In this document: piece by piece, positions 27,272 to 36,188 of the stretch
Numbering within the stretch: the stretch's first letter is position 1
Layout of the letters: every line of letters begins with the position of its first letter
Assembly: GCF_009604425.1 (NCBI RefSeq)
Contig: NZ_WEGI01000012.1
Location: 186,001-250,000 of the forward strand
Length of the DNA: 64,000 bases
Reading direction: 5' to 3'
Origin: Nocardia aurantia
Lineage (GTDB): Bacteria; Actinomycetota; Actinomycetes; Mycobacteriales; Mycobacteriaceae
Position numbers and translations under genes: made by a program
Notes under the pieces: model-generated
The model's input: the letters and a program-made list of their open reading frames with translations, nothing else
Database searches by the model: none
Told to the model about the DNA's origin: nothing

Positions 27272-27786
27272 CCAGCGGCCCGGTCGGCGACACCGATGTG
27301 CGGATCGAGCCGATGCGCCCGGCCGACATCGACCGCTGTGTGGAACTCGAACAGGCGCTGTTCCCCGAGGACGATCCGTGGCCCGCGGCCGCGTTCCGGT
27401 CCGAGCTGAGCGGCCCGTACAACCGTTACGTGGTGGCCCGCGACGGTTCCGGCCGGATGGTCGGGTACGCGGGCATCGCGCTGCTCGGCACGCTGGATCA
27501 CCCCGAGGCCGAGGTGCACACGATCGGCGTCGATCCGGACTGTCACCGCGGCGGCATCGGAACCCGGCTGCTGCGCGCGCTGCTGGCCGAGGCCGGGCAG
27601 CGCGGCGGGCCGGTGTTCCTGGAGGTGCGCACCGACAACACGCCGGCCATCACCCTCTACGAGAAGCACGGTTTCCGCGTCGTCGGCCTGCGCAAGAACT
27701 ACTACCTGCCCAGCGGCGCCGACGCCTACACGATGCTCCGTCCCGGACCGACCGGCGGGGACCAGCCGAACGAGGTGCTCGCATGA
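27268..27786 (+). CDS. rimI: Ribosomal protein S18 N-alanine acetyltransferase RimI
   Basis: This 172-residue GNAT acetyltransferase sits in the conserved place between tsaB and tsaD. Acetyl-CoA motif A reads HTIGVDPDCHRGGIGTRLL, followed by LEVRTDNTPAITLYEKHGF and a C-terminal RKNYYLPSGADAYTM. RimI acetylates N-termini of ribosomal and other proteins. It overlaps both neighbours by 4 bp. Confidence 0.93.
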   Translation: MTSGPVGDTDVRIEPMRPADIDRCVELEQALFPEDDPWPAAAFRSELSGPYNRYVVARDGSGRMVGYAGIALLGTLDHPEAEVHTIGVDPDCHRGGIGTRLLRALLAEAGQRGGPVFLEVRTDNTPAITLYEKHGFRVVGLRKNYYLPSGADAYTMLRPGPTGGDQPNEVLA

Positions 27787-28814
27787 TCGTCCTGGGAATC
27801 GAGAGCTCCTGCGACGAGACCGGCGTCGGCATCGTCCGCCGGCACGCCGACGGCACCTGCGAACTGCTCGCCGACGAGGTGGCCTCCAGCGTCGACCAGC
27901 ACGCCCGGTTCGGCGGGGTGGTCCCGGAGATCGCCTCCCGCGCGCATCTGGAGGCGATCGTCCCGGCGATGCGGCGGGCGCTGGCGGCGGCGGGCGTCGA
28001 GCGCCCCGATGCCCTGGCGGTCACCATCGGCCCCGGCCTCGCCGGTGCGCTGCTGGTCGGCGTCGCGGCCGCGAAAGCCTATGCGGCGGCGTGGGACATC
28101 CCGCTGTACGCGCTGAACCACCTCGGCGGCCACGTCGCCGTCGACACCCTCGAACACGGGCCGATGCCGCCGTGCGTCGCGCTGCTCGTGTCCGGCGGCC
28201 ACACCCACCTGTTGCAGGTCACGGACCTGGCCGAACCGATCGTCGAGCTCGGCAGCACCGTCGACGACGCGGCCGGTGAGGCGTTCGACAAGGTGGCCCG
28301 GCTGCTCGGCCTCGGCTATCCCGGCGGCCCGGCGCTGGACGCGGCCGCGGCACACGGCGATCCGCGCGCGATCGCGTTCCCGCGCGGCATGACCGGCCCC
28401 CGCGACCCGCGCTACGACTTCTCCTTCTCCGGACTGAAGACCGCGGTCGCCCGCTACGTGGAGGCCGCCGGCCGCGACGGCACCGAACTGCCGATCCCCG
28501 ACATCGCCGCGTCCTTCCAGGAATCGGTCGCCGACGTGCTCACCATGAAGGCGATCCGCGCGACCGCCGACCTCGGTATCGACACGCTGGTCCTCGGCGG
28601 CGGCGCCACCGCCAACACCCGCATCCGCTCGATGGCCGAGGAGCGCTGCGCGGCGGCGGGTGTGCGGCTGCGCGTCCCGAAACCCCGCCTGTGCACCGAC
28701 AACGGCGTCATGATCGCCACGCTCGGCGCCCACGTCATCGCGGGCGGCGCGAAACCCTCGGCCCTGACCGTGGCCACCGAACCCGGCCTCGCGGTCTCCA
28801 CCAGCCAGCGGTAG
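27783..28814 (+). CDS. tsaD: tRNA N6-adenosine threonylcarbamoyltransferase TsaD
   Basis: TsaD (formerly Gcp) transfers the threonylcarbamoyl group to A37 of tRNA. The 343-residue product shows GIESSCDET (5-13), the metal-binding NHLGGHVA with His113 and His117, SGGHTHL, GEAFDKVARLLGLGYPGGP (split) and LGGGATAN. The start overlaps the rimI stop (ATGA). The stop lies 16 bp from the convergent DyP gene. Confidence 0.95.
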   Translation: MIVLGIESSCDETGVGIVRRHADGTCELLADEVASSVDQHARFGGVVPEIASRAHLEAIVPAMRRALAAAGVERPDALAVTIGPGLAGALLVGVAAAKAYAAAWDIPLYALNHLGGHVAVDTLEHGPMPPCVALLVSGGHTHLLQVTDLAEPIVELGSTVDDAAGEAFDKVARLLGLGYPGGPALDAAAAHGDPRAIAFPRGMTGPRDPRYDFSFSGLKTAVARYVEAAGRDGTELPIPDIAASFQESVADVLTMKAIRATADLGIDTLVLGGGATANTRIRSMAEERCAAAGVRLRVPKPRLCTDNGVMIATLGAHVIAGGAKPSALTVATEPGLAVSTSQR

Positions 28815-28830
28815 CCACCGGCCGCACCGC

Positions 28831-30030
28831 TCAGGTGACCAGCGCACGCCCGTAGAAATCGGATTCGTCGCGCACGCCGGGCGGTACGAAGAAATAGCCG
28901 CCACCGAACGGCCGGATGTAGGAAGTGAGCGGCTCGTCCGCCAGCCGTCGCTGGATCGCCTCGAACTGCCGCCGCGGATCACGTTGGTAGCACACGAAGA
29001 CCAGGCCCTGATCGAGATCGCCTTCCTCGTCCACACCGTGGTCGTAGTTGAAGGCGCGCCGCAGGATCCGGTTGTCCACGGTGTCCGGGGTGCGCGGATT
29101 GGCCCGCCGGATGTGGCAGTTCAGCGGGGTGTACACCCCCTCGGGATCCTCGGTGTAGTCCGGTTCGTCGCTCTCCCGAGCGCCGTCGAGCGGAGCGCCG
29201 GTGTCCCGGTCGCGGCCGAGAATACGTTCCTGTCCGCCGCGCTCGAGGCGATCCCAGGACTCCACCAGCATGCGGATCAACCGGATCACCAGATAGCTGC
29301 CGCCGGTGGTCCACGCCGGTCCCGGATCCTCGCCGGTCCAGATCAGCCGATCGAACTCGGCCCTGGTCGGATTGCCGCTGCCGTCCTTGAACCCCAGCAG
29401 ATTGCGCGGGCTCCCGTCCGGCCGCGGCGGGTTGACGAATCCGTCGATCCGCCAGCGCGGCCGCATCCCTCCGCGAGTGGCACGCCCGAGGTCACGCAGC
29501 GCGTGCACACAGGTGTCGAGGTCCGCCGCGTTCAACTGCACACTCAGATCGCCGTGACACCAGGCCGGTTGCAGCCGGTCGTTCGGGAAGACCGGCATCG
29601 GCGCCAGCGCGGCCGGTCGCCGGCCGGCCAGCCCGAATCGCTCGAACAGCGACGCACCGAAGCCCACCGTGACGGTCGGCATCGAGCGGCACGGATCCGG
29701 GCCCAGCACTCCGTCGTCGGGCGCCGGCGCGGCGACATCGACCGGCGCCGCCGCCCCGGTGAGCCGCCGCGCCCGATCGGTGAGCGCCCGCAGCAGATCC
29801 ACCAGTTCACCCACCGTCCGGACGGTGACGTCGTAAGCGGTGAAGACGGTCTGACTCCCCGGAGCCGGGGCCTGCTCGATACCGGCCTGGTGCATGCCGT
29901 GGAACGGCTGCGCCGGCGCGGCCACCACCGCCGGGCCCGGAATGGCCGCGGACGCGGTGGTCACCGCACCCCCCACCCCCGCGGCCACCGCGCCGCGCAG
30001 AAAGGCCCTGCGATCGAAGGAGAAGTTCAC
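28831..30030 (-). CDS. Tat-exported DyP-type heme peroxidase (EfeB-like)
   Basis: This 399-residue dye-decolourising peroxidase has a Tat signal (DRRAFLRG at 6-13, then an Ala-rich core), so it folds in the cytoplasm and is exported with heme. The DyP motif GFKDG is at 213-217 (catalytic Asp216) and the proximal heme histidine is His306 in NCHIRRANP. These fit the EfeB subgroup. No EfeU/EfeO gene lies nearby, so an iron-uptake role is not supported by context. Two adjacent GTG codons could start it; 30030 gives better spacing to GGAGG. Confidence 0.9.
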   Translation of the reverse strand: MNFSFDRRAFLRGAVAAGVGGAVTTASAAIPGPAVVAAPAQPFHGMHQAGIEQAPAPGSQTVFTAYDVTVRTVGELVDLLRALTDRARRLTGAAAPVDVAAPAPDDGVLGPDPCRSMPTVTVGFGASLFERFGLAGRRPAALAPMPVFPNDRLQPAWCHGDLSVQLNAADLDTCVHALRDLGRATRGGMRPRWRIDGFVNPPRPDGSPRNLLGFKDGSGNPTRAEFDRLIWTGEDPGPAWTTGGSYLVIRLIRMLVESWDRLERGGQERILGRDRDTGAPLDGARESDEPDYTEDPEGVYTPLNCHIRRANPRTPDTVDNRILRRAFNYDHGVDEEGDLDQGLVFVCYQRDPRRQFEAIQRRLADEPLTSYIRPFGGGYFFVPPGVRDESDFYGRALVT

Positions 30031-30477
30031 CACAGCGCCTCCCGTCGGAGGTCGCGGACGGCGGCGGAGGCCGAGCGCACGGTTATCCGATCCGGCGCCC
30101 GCAGGTGCCGCTGCGGAACCGGCCGGGTCGGCCGCGTGCGGGTCGCCACAGCACGGTCGCCGCGGTTCGTGCCGGTACACGGGACGCGCTCACCGGATCG
30201 CGGATCATGGCGACTGCGTGAGCCTTTCAGGACACCGGCAGCCGGCCTGCCCGCCGCGATGCACACACGATCACGGGCCGTGAGACCGAGGGCCGCGACG
30301 GCTGTCGATACGGCCGGCATCCAACGCACTAGCCGTGGAACGCCCATTACCAGCCCAGCGTAGGACGACCTGATGGGCCGGGACCGCGTGGCGATCATTT
30401 GTATGGCGAATTTTGACTTCGATGTGAGGCGTGAGCCGAATATCGTCCGACTCGATACCGTCCGCGACCGGTCGGCG
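30031..30477. other. Gap between the DyP and Hsp70-like genes
   Basis: About 447 bp. A minus-strand open frame (30027-30398) would end in a TGA overlapping the DyP start, but it has no ribosome-binding site, family signal or plausible composition. It may instead be a leader for the DyP gene. No hairpin was recognised. Confidence 0.4.
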
Positions 30478-31938
30478 CTAGCCGTGCCGGTGCAGCAGCA
30501 GATCGAAGCCGCTGGAGTCGAGGCGGGCCGACGCCGGCATCGAGGCGTGTTCCGGGTCGGGTTCCGAGTCCGGGTCCTGCGACGGGGTGGTCGGCTCGGG
30601 CAGCAGACGGGAGCGCGACGGTTCGACCGTGCCGCCCAGCAGGGGGCCGAGCAGGCGCGGGAGGTCCGGCAGGGGGATGGGCGGCAGGTTCGGGTCGGGA
30701 CGCAGCTGCGGGCTGCCGGACGGTTGCCCGGCGTAGGTGGTCGGAACCGGATTGACGGGTACCGCGGTGCCGCTGCGCCGGTCGGGTTCGCGGGACTGGC
30801 CGATGCTGGTGGCAGAGGGGAGGGCGGAGCCGCCCGTGGTGGTGGGCAACTGGGCGGTGTTGCTGGTATTGGCGGGGGTGACGTCGTGGTTGGTCGGGAC
30901 CAGCTCCTTCACTCCGTACCCGACGACCAGGCCGACCACCACGACCGCGCCCGCCAGGGTGCCGATCAGCTTGGTGAAGGTGGCCGCGGGGGCGTCGATG
31001 CCCGATCCGGCGGCCGCGTGGTCCGGCTGCATGTCGTCGGCGACCAGCGCGGCGCCCTTGGCGATCACGGCCTCCGGCTCGGGCAGGGTCGAGACCGGTA
31101 CGTCGAGCAGCCGGTTCAGCCCGGAGACGAGTGCGGGAATGTTGGCGCCGCCGCCGATCACGATGACCGACTCGGGCCACTTCGGCGCGCGGGAGAACAC
31201 GCCACCGGCGAATCCGGCCGCCTCGCGCAGCAGATCGGCCACCAGCTCCTCGAAATCGGCGCGGGTGAGCTTCAGCGGCTGCCCGGCCACATGGTCGATG
31301 GTGACCGCGGGCGCGATGGACAGATGCTCCTTGGCCGCGCGGCTGCGGTTGATCAGCATCGCGCGGTTGGGCCGGGTGCCCCGGCGCAGGAAGTGGCAGT
31401 CCAGCAGATGCCGGTAGATCAGCTCGTCGACCGCGTTGCCGCTGACGGTCGTGCTGCGCTCGGTGCGCAGCACGTGCTCGTCGACCAGATCGGCGACCGT
31501 GATGGTCATGCCGGTGGCGCCGAGATCGATGACGGCGACGGTCCGGTACCGGTCGAGCAGCCCGGTGTGGCGCAGATACGCCAGTGCCGCAGTGCTTTCC
31601 GAGATCAACTTCACATCGCGCCGCTGCTTGCCGATGGCCGACCGGATCACCATCTCCTGCTCGCGGTCGCGATAGGCGACGGCGATGGCGCCGGGCGGTT
31701 CGGGCGCCTCGGCCGATGCGGCGCCGAAACCGGTGGCGTGCACCGGATACGGGAAGTCGCGCGGTAGCTGGGTGGTCATCAGCTCGATCGACGACGCCAC
31801 CAGATCACCGAGGTCGGAATGCGCCATATCCGCCGAGACGACGCGGTAGTCGAAGCTCTGCGCGCCGTGCGGCGCGGTCGCGACGAGGGCCGAGCACACG
31901 ACCTCGTTGCCGGCGGAGATTCCGAGGGATGTTCGCAT
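30478..31938 (-). CDS. Membrane-anchored Hsp70-like (DnaK N-domain) protein
   Basis: This 486-residue protein has an actin/Hsp70 ATPase fold. It opens with SLGISAGNEVV, then SESTAALAYL, the phosphate loop VIDLGATGMT and the adenosine motif VIVIGGGANIPAL. The ATPase half is followed by one transmembrane segment (about 326-346, LIGTLAGAVVVVGLVVGYGV) and a Pro/Ser/Thr-rich outer tail of about 140 residues. It lacks the DnaK substrate-binding domain. The ATG at 31938 follows GGAGGT. It diverges from groES. Such proteins are common in mycolata; their clients are unknown. Confidence 0.82.
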   Translation of the reverse strand: MRTSLGISAGNEVVCSALVATAPHGAQSFDYRVVSADMAHSDLGDLVASSIELMTTQLPRDFPYPVHATGFGAASAEAPEPPGAIAVAYRDREQEMVIRSAIGKQRRDVKLISESTAALAYLRHTGLLDRYRTVAVIDLGATGMTITVADLVDEHVLRTERSTTVSGNAVDELIYRHLLDCHFLRRGTRPNRAMLINRSRAAKEHLSIAPAVTIDHVAGQPLKLTRADFEELVADLLREAAGFAGGVFSRAPKWPESVIVIGGGANIPALVSGLNRLLDVPVSTLPEPEAVIAKGAALVADDMQPDHAAAGSGIDAPAATFTKLIGTLAGAVVVVGLVVGYGVKELVPTNHDVTPANTSNTAQLPTTTGGSALPSATSIGQSREPDRRSGTAVPVNPVPTTYAGQPSGSPQLRPDPNLPPIPLPDLPRLLGPLLGGTVEPSRSRLLPEPTTPSQDPDSEPDPEHASMPASARLDSSGFDLLLHRHG

Positions 31939-32464
31939 GTTCACCTCCCTTCGTGCGGATGGTGACGGTGTCGCCGACCATCTCGAACGGACAGCACGGG
32001 CTTCTCGCGGGGTCGGCGATGGGCCCGGGCACCGGATCCGGCTGAGCCCTCGTCCGTTCGGGTGTCGGGACCAGCCACGATCACTTGCTTTTGCTCTCGT
32101 CTAGGCGTGCAGGGGTGAAGCAGATTGGTGGAGCTGATCGGTCATCACGGCGTGACAACAGGCGTCACACCGACCGTCGTCCATACTGTCACAATCCGTT
32201 ATCCGAACGTTACAGATTTCTCGAATCAATTGCCGTGTCCCGTGACGAGTTTTCCGGGTAGCACTACCCGCCCTTGAGCGCTGGCACTCTCATGTATAGA
32301 GTGCTAGTGGCACTGGATGTGCTCAGATGCCAGCTCGACTACTGGGCAGGGTTCCGGCACCCGCGACGACGGGGCTATGCGCAGGAGTCGACCGTGACCG
32401 AAACCGTGAGTCCGGGGAACAGCCCCGGACGACCACATCATCCCCTGAAAGTGGAGGGCTCAAC
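31939..32464. other. Divergent control region between the Hsp70-like gene and groES
   Basis: About 526 bp without a gene. It contains the CIRCE operator and an AT-richer stretch (32160-32240) likely to hold promoters for both sides. A GTGAC...GTCAC inverted repeat occurs near 32142. Confidence 0.6.
32281..32307. promoter_or_regulatory. CIRCE operator (HrcA site) of groES
   Basis: CTGGCACTC, nine bases, then GAGTGCTAG matches the CIRCE consensus TTAGCACTC-N9-GAGTGCTAA with the exact 9-bp spacer. It lies 158 bp upstream of the groES start. HrcA should repress groES and groEL1 here until heat stress. Confidence 0.95.
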
Positions 32465-32767
32465 GTGGCGAGCGTGAACATCAAGCCGCTCGAGGACAAG
32501 ATCCTCGTCCAGGCCGGTGAGGCCGAGACGACGACCGCCTCCGGCCTGGTCATTCCCGACACGGCGAAGGAGAAGCCCCAGGAGGGCACCGTCGTCGCCG
32601 TCGGCCCCGGTCGCTGGGACGAAGCCGGCGCCAAGCGGATCCCGGTGGACGTCCAGGAGGGCGACACCGTCATCTACAGCAAGTACGGCGGCACCGAGAT
32701 CAAGTACAACGGCGAGGAGTACCTGATCCTGTCGGCGCGCGACATCCTGGCCGTCGTCAACAAGTGA
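32465..32767 (+). CDS. groES: Co-chaperonin GroES
   Basis: GroES caps the GroEL chamber. The 100-residue product has the mobile loop AGEAETTTASGLVIPDTAKE (split by two) and ends YLILSARDILAVV, with the family's usual length. The GTG at 32465 is preceded by GGAGGG. It is the first gene of the CIRCE-controlled operon. A strong stem-loop separates it from groEL1. Confidence 0.96.
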   Translation: MASVNIKPLEDKILVQAGEAETTTASGLVIPDTAKEKPQEGTVVAVGPGRWDEAGAKRIPVDVQEGDTVIYSKYGGTEIKYNGEEYLILSARDILAVVNK

Positions 32768-32785
32768 CCGGCCGGTCGTGACAAG

Positions 32786-32829
32786 CCGCTGCCCCGATGA
32801 CCGCAGACGAGCGGGCATCGGGGCAGCGG
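32786..32829 (+). terminator. Intra-operon stem-loop between groES and groEL1
   Basis: A perfect 14-bp stem, CCGCTGCCCCGATG with CATCGGGGCAGCGG, has a 16-base loop and is followed by TCTTTCGG. It could be a partial terminator, a processing site or an mRNA stabiliser that sets the GroES:GroEL1 ratio. Confidence 0.75.
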
Positions 32830-32911
32830 TCTTTCGGCGCAGACGTCTTCCGGCCGCCGGGCGGCCGATTCCCGATCCAATCTCTTCCGACAGGGACGGA
32901 CTTTCACACCC

Positions 32912-34519
32912 ATGGCAAAGCAGATCGCGTTCGACGAGCAGGCTCGTCGGGCAATGGAACGCGGCGTCGACAAGCTCGCCGACGCCGTCAAGGTCACGCT
33001 CGGCCCGCGCGGCCGGCATGTGGTGCTCGCCAAGGCGTTCGGTGGCCCGGCGGTCACCAACGACGGCGTCACCATCGCCCGTGACATCGACCTCGAGGAC
33101 CCCTTCGAGAACCTGGGCGCGCAGCTGGTGAAGAGCGTCGCCACCAAGACCAACGACGTGGCCGGCGACGGCACCACCACCGCGACCGTGCTGGCCCAGG
33201 CCCTGATCAAGAACGGCCTCAAGAACATCGCGGCCGGCGCCAACCCGATCTCGCTGGGCTCGGGCATGAGCAAGGCCGCCGACGCGGTCTCGCAGGCCCT
33301 GCTGGCCGCCGCGCAGCCGGTCTCCGGCGAGAAGGCCATCGCGCAGGTCGCCACCGTGTCCTCGCGCGACGAGGAGATCGGCGAGATGGTCGGCAAGGCG
33401 CTGACCACCGTCGGCAAGGACGGCGTGGTCACCGTGGAGGAATCCTCCACGATGCACACCGAACTCGTCGTCACCGAGGGCGTGCAGTTCGACAAGGGCT
33501 ACCTGTCGTCCTACTTCGTCACCGACCCGGACAAGCAGGAGGCCATCTTCGAGGAGGCCTACGTCCTGCTGCACCGCGAGAAGATCTCCTCGCTGCCGGA
33601 CTTCCTGCCGCTGCTGGAGAAGATCGCCGAATCGGCCAAGCCGGTGCTGATCATCGCCGAGGACATCGAGGGCGAGGCCCTGTCCACCCTGGTGGTCAAC
33701 GCGATCCGCAAGACGCTCAAGGTGATCGCGGTGAAGGCGCCGTACTTCGGCGACCGCCGCAAGGCGTTCCTGCAGGACCTGGCCGTCGTCACCGGCGGCA
33801 CCGTGATCGAGCCCGACCTCGGCATCACGCTGCGCGAGGCGACCCTGGACCAGCTCGGCCAGGTCCGTCGCGTGGTCGTCACCAAGGACACCACCACGCT
33901 CGTCGAGGGCGCCGGCACCCCGGCCGACATCGAGGGCCGGATCGCGCAGCTGCGCGCCGAGATCGAGAACACCGATTCCGACTGGGACCGCGAGAAGCTG
34001 GAGGAGCGGCTGGCCAAGCTGTCCGGCGGCGTCGCGGTGATCAAGGTCGGCGCGGCCACCGAGACCGCGCTCAAGGAGCGCAAGTACCGCGTCGAGGACG
34101 CGGTCAACGCGGCCAAGGCCGCGGTCGAGGAGGGCATCGTGCCCGGCGGCGGCACCGCGCTGGTGCAGGCGGCCGCGAAGCTCGTCGAGCTGCGCGACTC
34201 GCTCAGCGGCGACGCGGCCGTGGGTGTCGACGTGGTGCGGCTGGCGCTGCAGGCGCCGCTGTACTGGATCGCCGCCAACGCCGGCGTCGACGGCGCGGTC
34301 GTGGTCTCCAAGGTCACCGAGGGCAAGGACGGCTTCAACGCCGCCACCCTGACCTACGGCGACCTGGTCACCGACGGCGTGGTGGATCCGGTGAAGGTCA
34401 CCCGCTCCGCGGTCCTCAACGCCGTCTCGGTCGCCCGCATGGTGCTCACCACCGAGAGTGCCATCGTCGACAAGCCGGAGGAGCAGCCGGCCGACAGCCA
34501 CCACGGCCACGCGCACTAG
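32912..34519 (+). CDS. groEL1: Chaperonin GroEL1 (His-rich tail)
   Basis: This 535-residue 60-kDa chaperonin has TLGPRGRHV, the ATP motif GDGTTTATVLAQ and GGGTAL near the C-terminus. The tail ends DSHHGHAH instead of the GGM repeat, which marks the GroEL1 paralogue of mycolata. In mycobacteria GroEL1 is linked to mycolate synthesis, biofilm and metal binding. The main GroEL2 is expected elsewhere in the genome. The ATG at 32912 has only a weak upstream AGGGACGGA. Confidence 0.95.
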   Translation: MAKQIAFDEQARRAMERGVDKLADAVKVTLGPRGRHVVLAKAFGGPAVTNDGVTIARDIDLEDPFENLGAQLVKSVATKTNDVAGDGTTTATVLAQALIKNGLKNIAAGANPISLGSGMSKAADAVSQALLAAAQPVSGEKAIAQVATVSSRDEEIGEMVGKALTTVGKDGVVTVEESSTMHTELVVTEGVQFDKGYLSSYFVTDPDKQEAIFEEAYVLLHREKISSLPDFLPLLEKIAESAKPVLIIAEDIEGEALSTLVVNAIRKTLKVIAVKAPYFGDRRKAFLQDLAVVTGGTVIEPDLGITLREATLDQLGQVRRVVVTKDTTTLVEGAGTPADIEGRIAQLRAEIENTDSDWDREKLEERLAKLSGGVAVIKVGAATETALKERKYRVEDAVNAAKAAVEEGIVPGGGTALVQAAAKLVELRDSLSGDAAVGVDVVRLALQAPLYWIAANAGVDGAVVVSKVTEGKDGFNAATLTYGDLVTDGVVDPVKVTRSAVLNAVSVARMVLTTESAIVDKPEEQPADSHHGHAH

Positions 34520-34678
34520 TCACGGCGAACGTGTGGTGACCGGGGCGCTCCGGCGCTGAAGGGCTGCCGGGGCGCCCCGGCGCTGACGGGCCCGGGGCGA
34601 ACCGGCGCCGGGGATCCGGGCGTCCGGATACCCGGTGACCGAGGCATGCCGATGCCGAGACAGTTCCCGAGACCCGAG

Positions 34679-34710
34679 GGGCCGGGCACATCAGTGAATG
34701 TGCCCGGCCC
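34679..34710. terminator. Bidirectional terminator between groEL1 and the sigK-rskA pair
   Basis: GGGCCGGGCACAT pairs with ATGTGCCCGGCCC (13-bp perfect stem, 6-base loop). The hairpin is followed on the plus strand by TCGGTCGTTCTCG. It lies between convergent groEL1 and the RskA-like gene. Confidence 0.8.
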
Positions 34711-34730
34711 TCGGTCGTTCTCGTGTGGCG

Positions 34731-34994
34731 TCAGCGGCCCGGGCCGGCGGGGCCCGGGCCGGAAACGGGTGGGAGCGCGGCGAGCAGCCGGTCTCGCAGG
34801 GCCGCCGGTGGCTCGGTGGCCACGGCGGAGGCGATCACGGTCAGAGCTTCCCGGGTGCGTTCCACTTCCCGGGTGAAGGCCGCGCGCAGCACAGGATCCG
34901 CGTTGTCGAGTAGTTCCGCCACCGCGCGCCGGTCCTCGTCGCCGATCGACCCGAGCGCTACCGTGTGCGCGAGATCGATCTGGCTTTCGTTCAT
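34731..34994 (-). CDS. Truncated RskA-like anti-sigma-K domain protein
   Basis: This 87-residue protein matches only the N-terminal sigma-binding part of RskA-type anti-sigma factors (VALGSIGDEDRRAVAELLD, then PPAALRDRLLAALPPV). The transmembrane helix and outer domain of full-length RskA are missing. A terminator follows directly, and no frame downstream supplies them. It starts 1 bp after the sigK stop, so it is the cognate partner. A soluble anti-sigma factor could not be released by membrane proteolysis in the usual way. Confidence 0.75.
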   Translation of the reverse strand: MNESQIDLAHTVALGSIGDEDRRAVAELLDNADPVLRAAFTREVERTREALTVIASAVATEPPAALRDRLLAALPPVSGPGPAGPGR

Positions 34995-34995
34995 C

Positions 34996-35586
34996 TCACG
35001 TCACTCCCAAACTCTTCTTCAGTCGTGTCAAACCGTCCCGGATGCGGGATTTGACCGTTGGTAACCCTACGCCCAGATATGTCGCCACCTCGGCATATGT
35101 GCGCCCGCCGAAATACGCCAGCGAGATCGCCTCCCGCTGCGTATCGGTCAGCGCCGCCAGTCCCGCCCGCACCGCCTGTTGTTCGAGCCGCCGGCCGACC
35201 TCTTCGGTGACCTCGTCGAACTCGTTCCCCAATGTGCTGACGCCGTACGCCACTTCGCGCTGGGCGTGGGCCTGTTCGGCGCGCACCCGATCGACCGCGC
35301 GGCGGTGGGCGAGGGTCATCAACCAGGTGACCGCCGAGCCCTTGGCCGGGTCGAAGTTGGCCGCGGTGCGCCAGATCTGGAGGTAGACCTCCTGGGTGGT
35401 CTCCTCGGCATAGCCGGGATCGTGTAGGACGCGCAGCACCAGACCGAACACGCGGGCGCAGGTGCGGTCGTACAGCTCGGCGAAGGCCTGCTGATCCGAC
35501 TGCCCGCAGCGTTCGAGAAGTGCGGCGAGTTCGATGCTTTCGGCTGCGCGTGCCGTGATCGCAGAGTCTTTACCCGGTGTCGCCAC
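34996..35586 (-). CDS. sigK: ECF sigma factor SigK
   Basis: This 196-residue ECF sigma factor has region 2 with QQAFAELYDRT and GYAEETTQEVYLQIWR, and region 4 with LTDTQREAISLAYFGGRTYAEVA and LPTVKSRIRDGL. These match mycobacterial SigK closely, from memory. The GTG at 35586 gives a SigK-like length; a longer frame begins at 35802 without start signals. It forms an operon with a truncated RskA-like gene. In mycobacteria SigK drives secreted antigen genes. Here the regulon is unknown. Confidence 0.85.
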   Translation of the reverse strand: MATPGKDSAITARAAESIELAALLERCGQSDQQAFAELYDRTCARVFGLVLRVLHDPGYAEETTQEVYLQIWRTAANFDPAKGSAVTWLMTLAHRRAVDRVRAEQAHAQREVAYGVSTLGNEFDEVTEEVGRRLEQQAVRAGLAALTDTQREAISLAYFGGRTYAEVATYLGVGLPTVKSRIRDGLTRLKKSLGVT

Positions 35587-35894
35587 CGGTCCGCTCCCGA
35601 TTGATCCCTGGAACGAGTCGCCCTCTGCGGCCGGCGGCCGCGTTGTCACAACGCTCCGATCTGTGTCATCGGCGACCACCGTAGCGCGGCGCCGGAACCT
35701 CCTCTCGGCTGGGGTGTCGGGAAACCACTTGCGTACCAGTGGCTTTCGGACATTCCTCCCAACACGCCGAGGGTGTTCGACAGGAGACACGCCGTGACCC
35801 ACTGCATCCGGCCGCCGAAGTGGCCGGTTGTTTGCTAGGCATTCGGCGCACCCCGCGTTGCGGATGGCCCGGGGCGAAGAGGAATTTCGCCGCG

Positions 35895-36188
35895 TTACAC
35901 GGCCAGGCGGCGGCGGTTGCGGCGGGCGTGCATCTCGCGCTCGGTCTCCGACATCCCACCCCAGATGCCGTAGGGCTCACTGACCTTCAGGGCGTGGCTG
36001 CGGCACTGCATCAGCACCGGGCAGGTCCGGCAGATCTCCTTGGCGCGCATCTCGCGCTGGGCACGGGCGCGGCCACGCTCGCCGTCGGGATGGAAGAAGA
36101 CCGACGAGTCCACGCCACGACAGGAACCGCGCATCTGCCAGTCCCAGACATCCGCGTTCGGACCGGGAAGGTGGGTGGGCATGGGCAT
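35895..36188 (-). CDS. whiB3: WhiB-family iron-sulfur regulator, WhiB3-like
   Basis: This 97-residue WhiB protein has the [4Fe-4S] ligands Cys23, Cys53, Cys56 and Cys62, the GIWGG turn (74-78) and a basic RRNRRRLAV tail for DNA contact. The N-terminal LPGPNADVWDWQ and MDSS/VDSSVFFHPDGE region match WhiB3. The ATG at 36188 follows CAAGGAG; an extended frame upstream lacks one. WhiB3 senses redox state and controls lipid metabolism in mycobacteria, working with the housekeeping sigma factor. Confidence 0.92.
   Translation of the reverse strand: MPMPTHLPGPNADVWDWQMRGSCRGVDSSVFFHPDGERGRARAQREMRAKEICRTCPVLMQCRSHALKVSEPYGIWGGMSETEREMHARRNRRRLAV

Noticed and set aside
30027..30398. Possible 123-residue gene ahead of the DyP peroxidase
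   Set aside because: Stop overlaps the DyP start, but no ribosome-binding site, no domain and Arg-rich shadow-like composition.
32438..34516. 692-codon minus-strand open frame opposite groES-groEL1
   Set aside because: Antisense shadow of a highly GC-biased third-position pattern; its translation is His/Asp/Gly-rich with no family signal, while groES and groEL1 are unmistakable.
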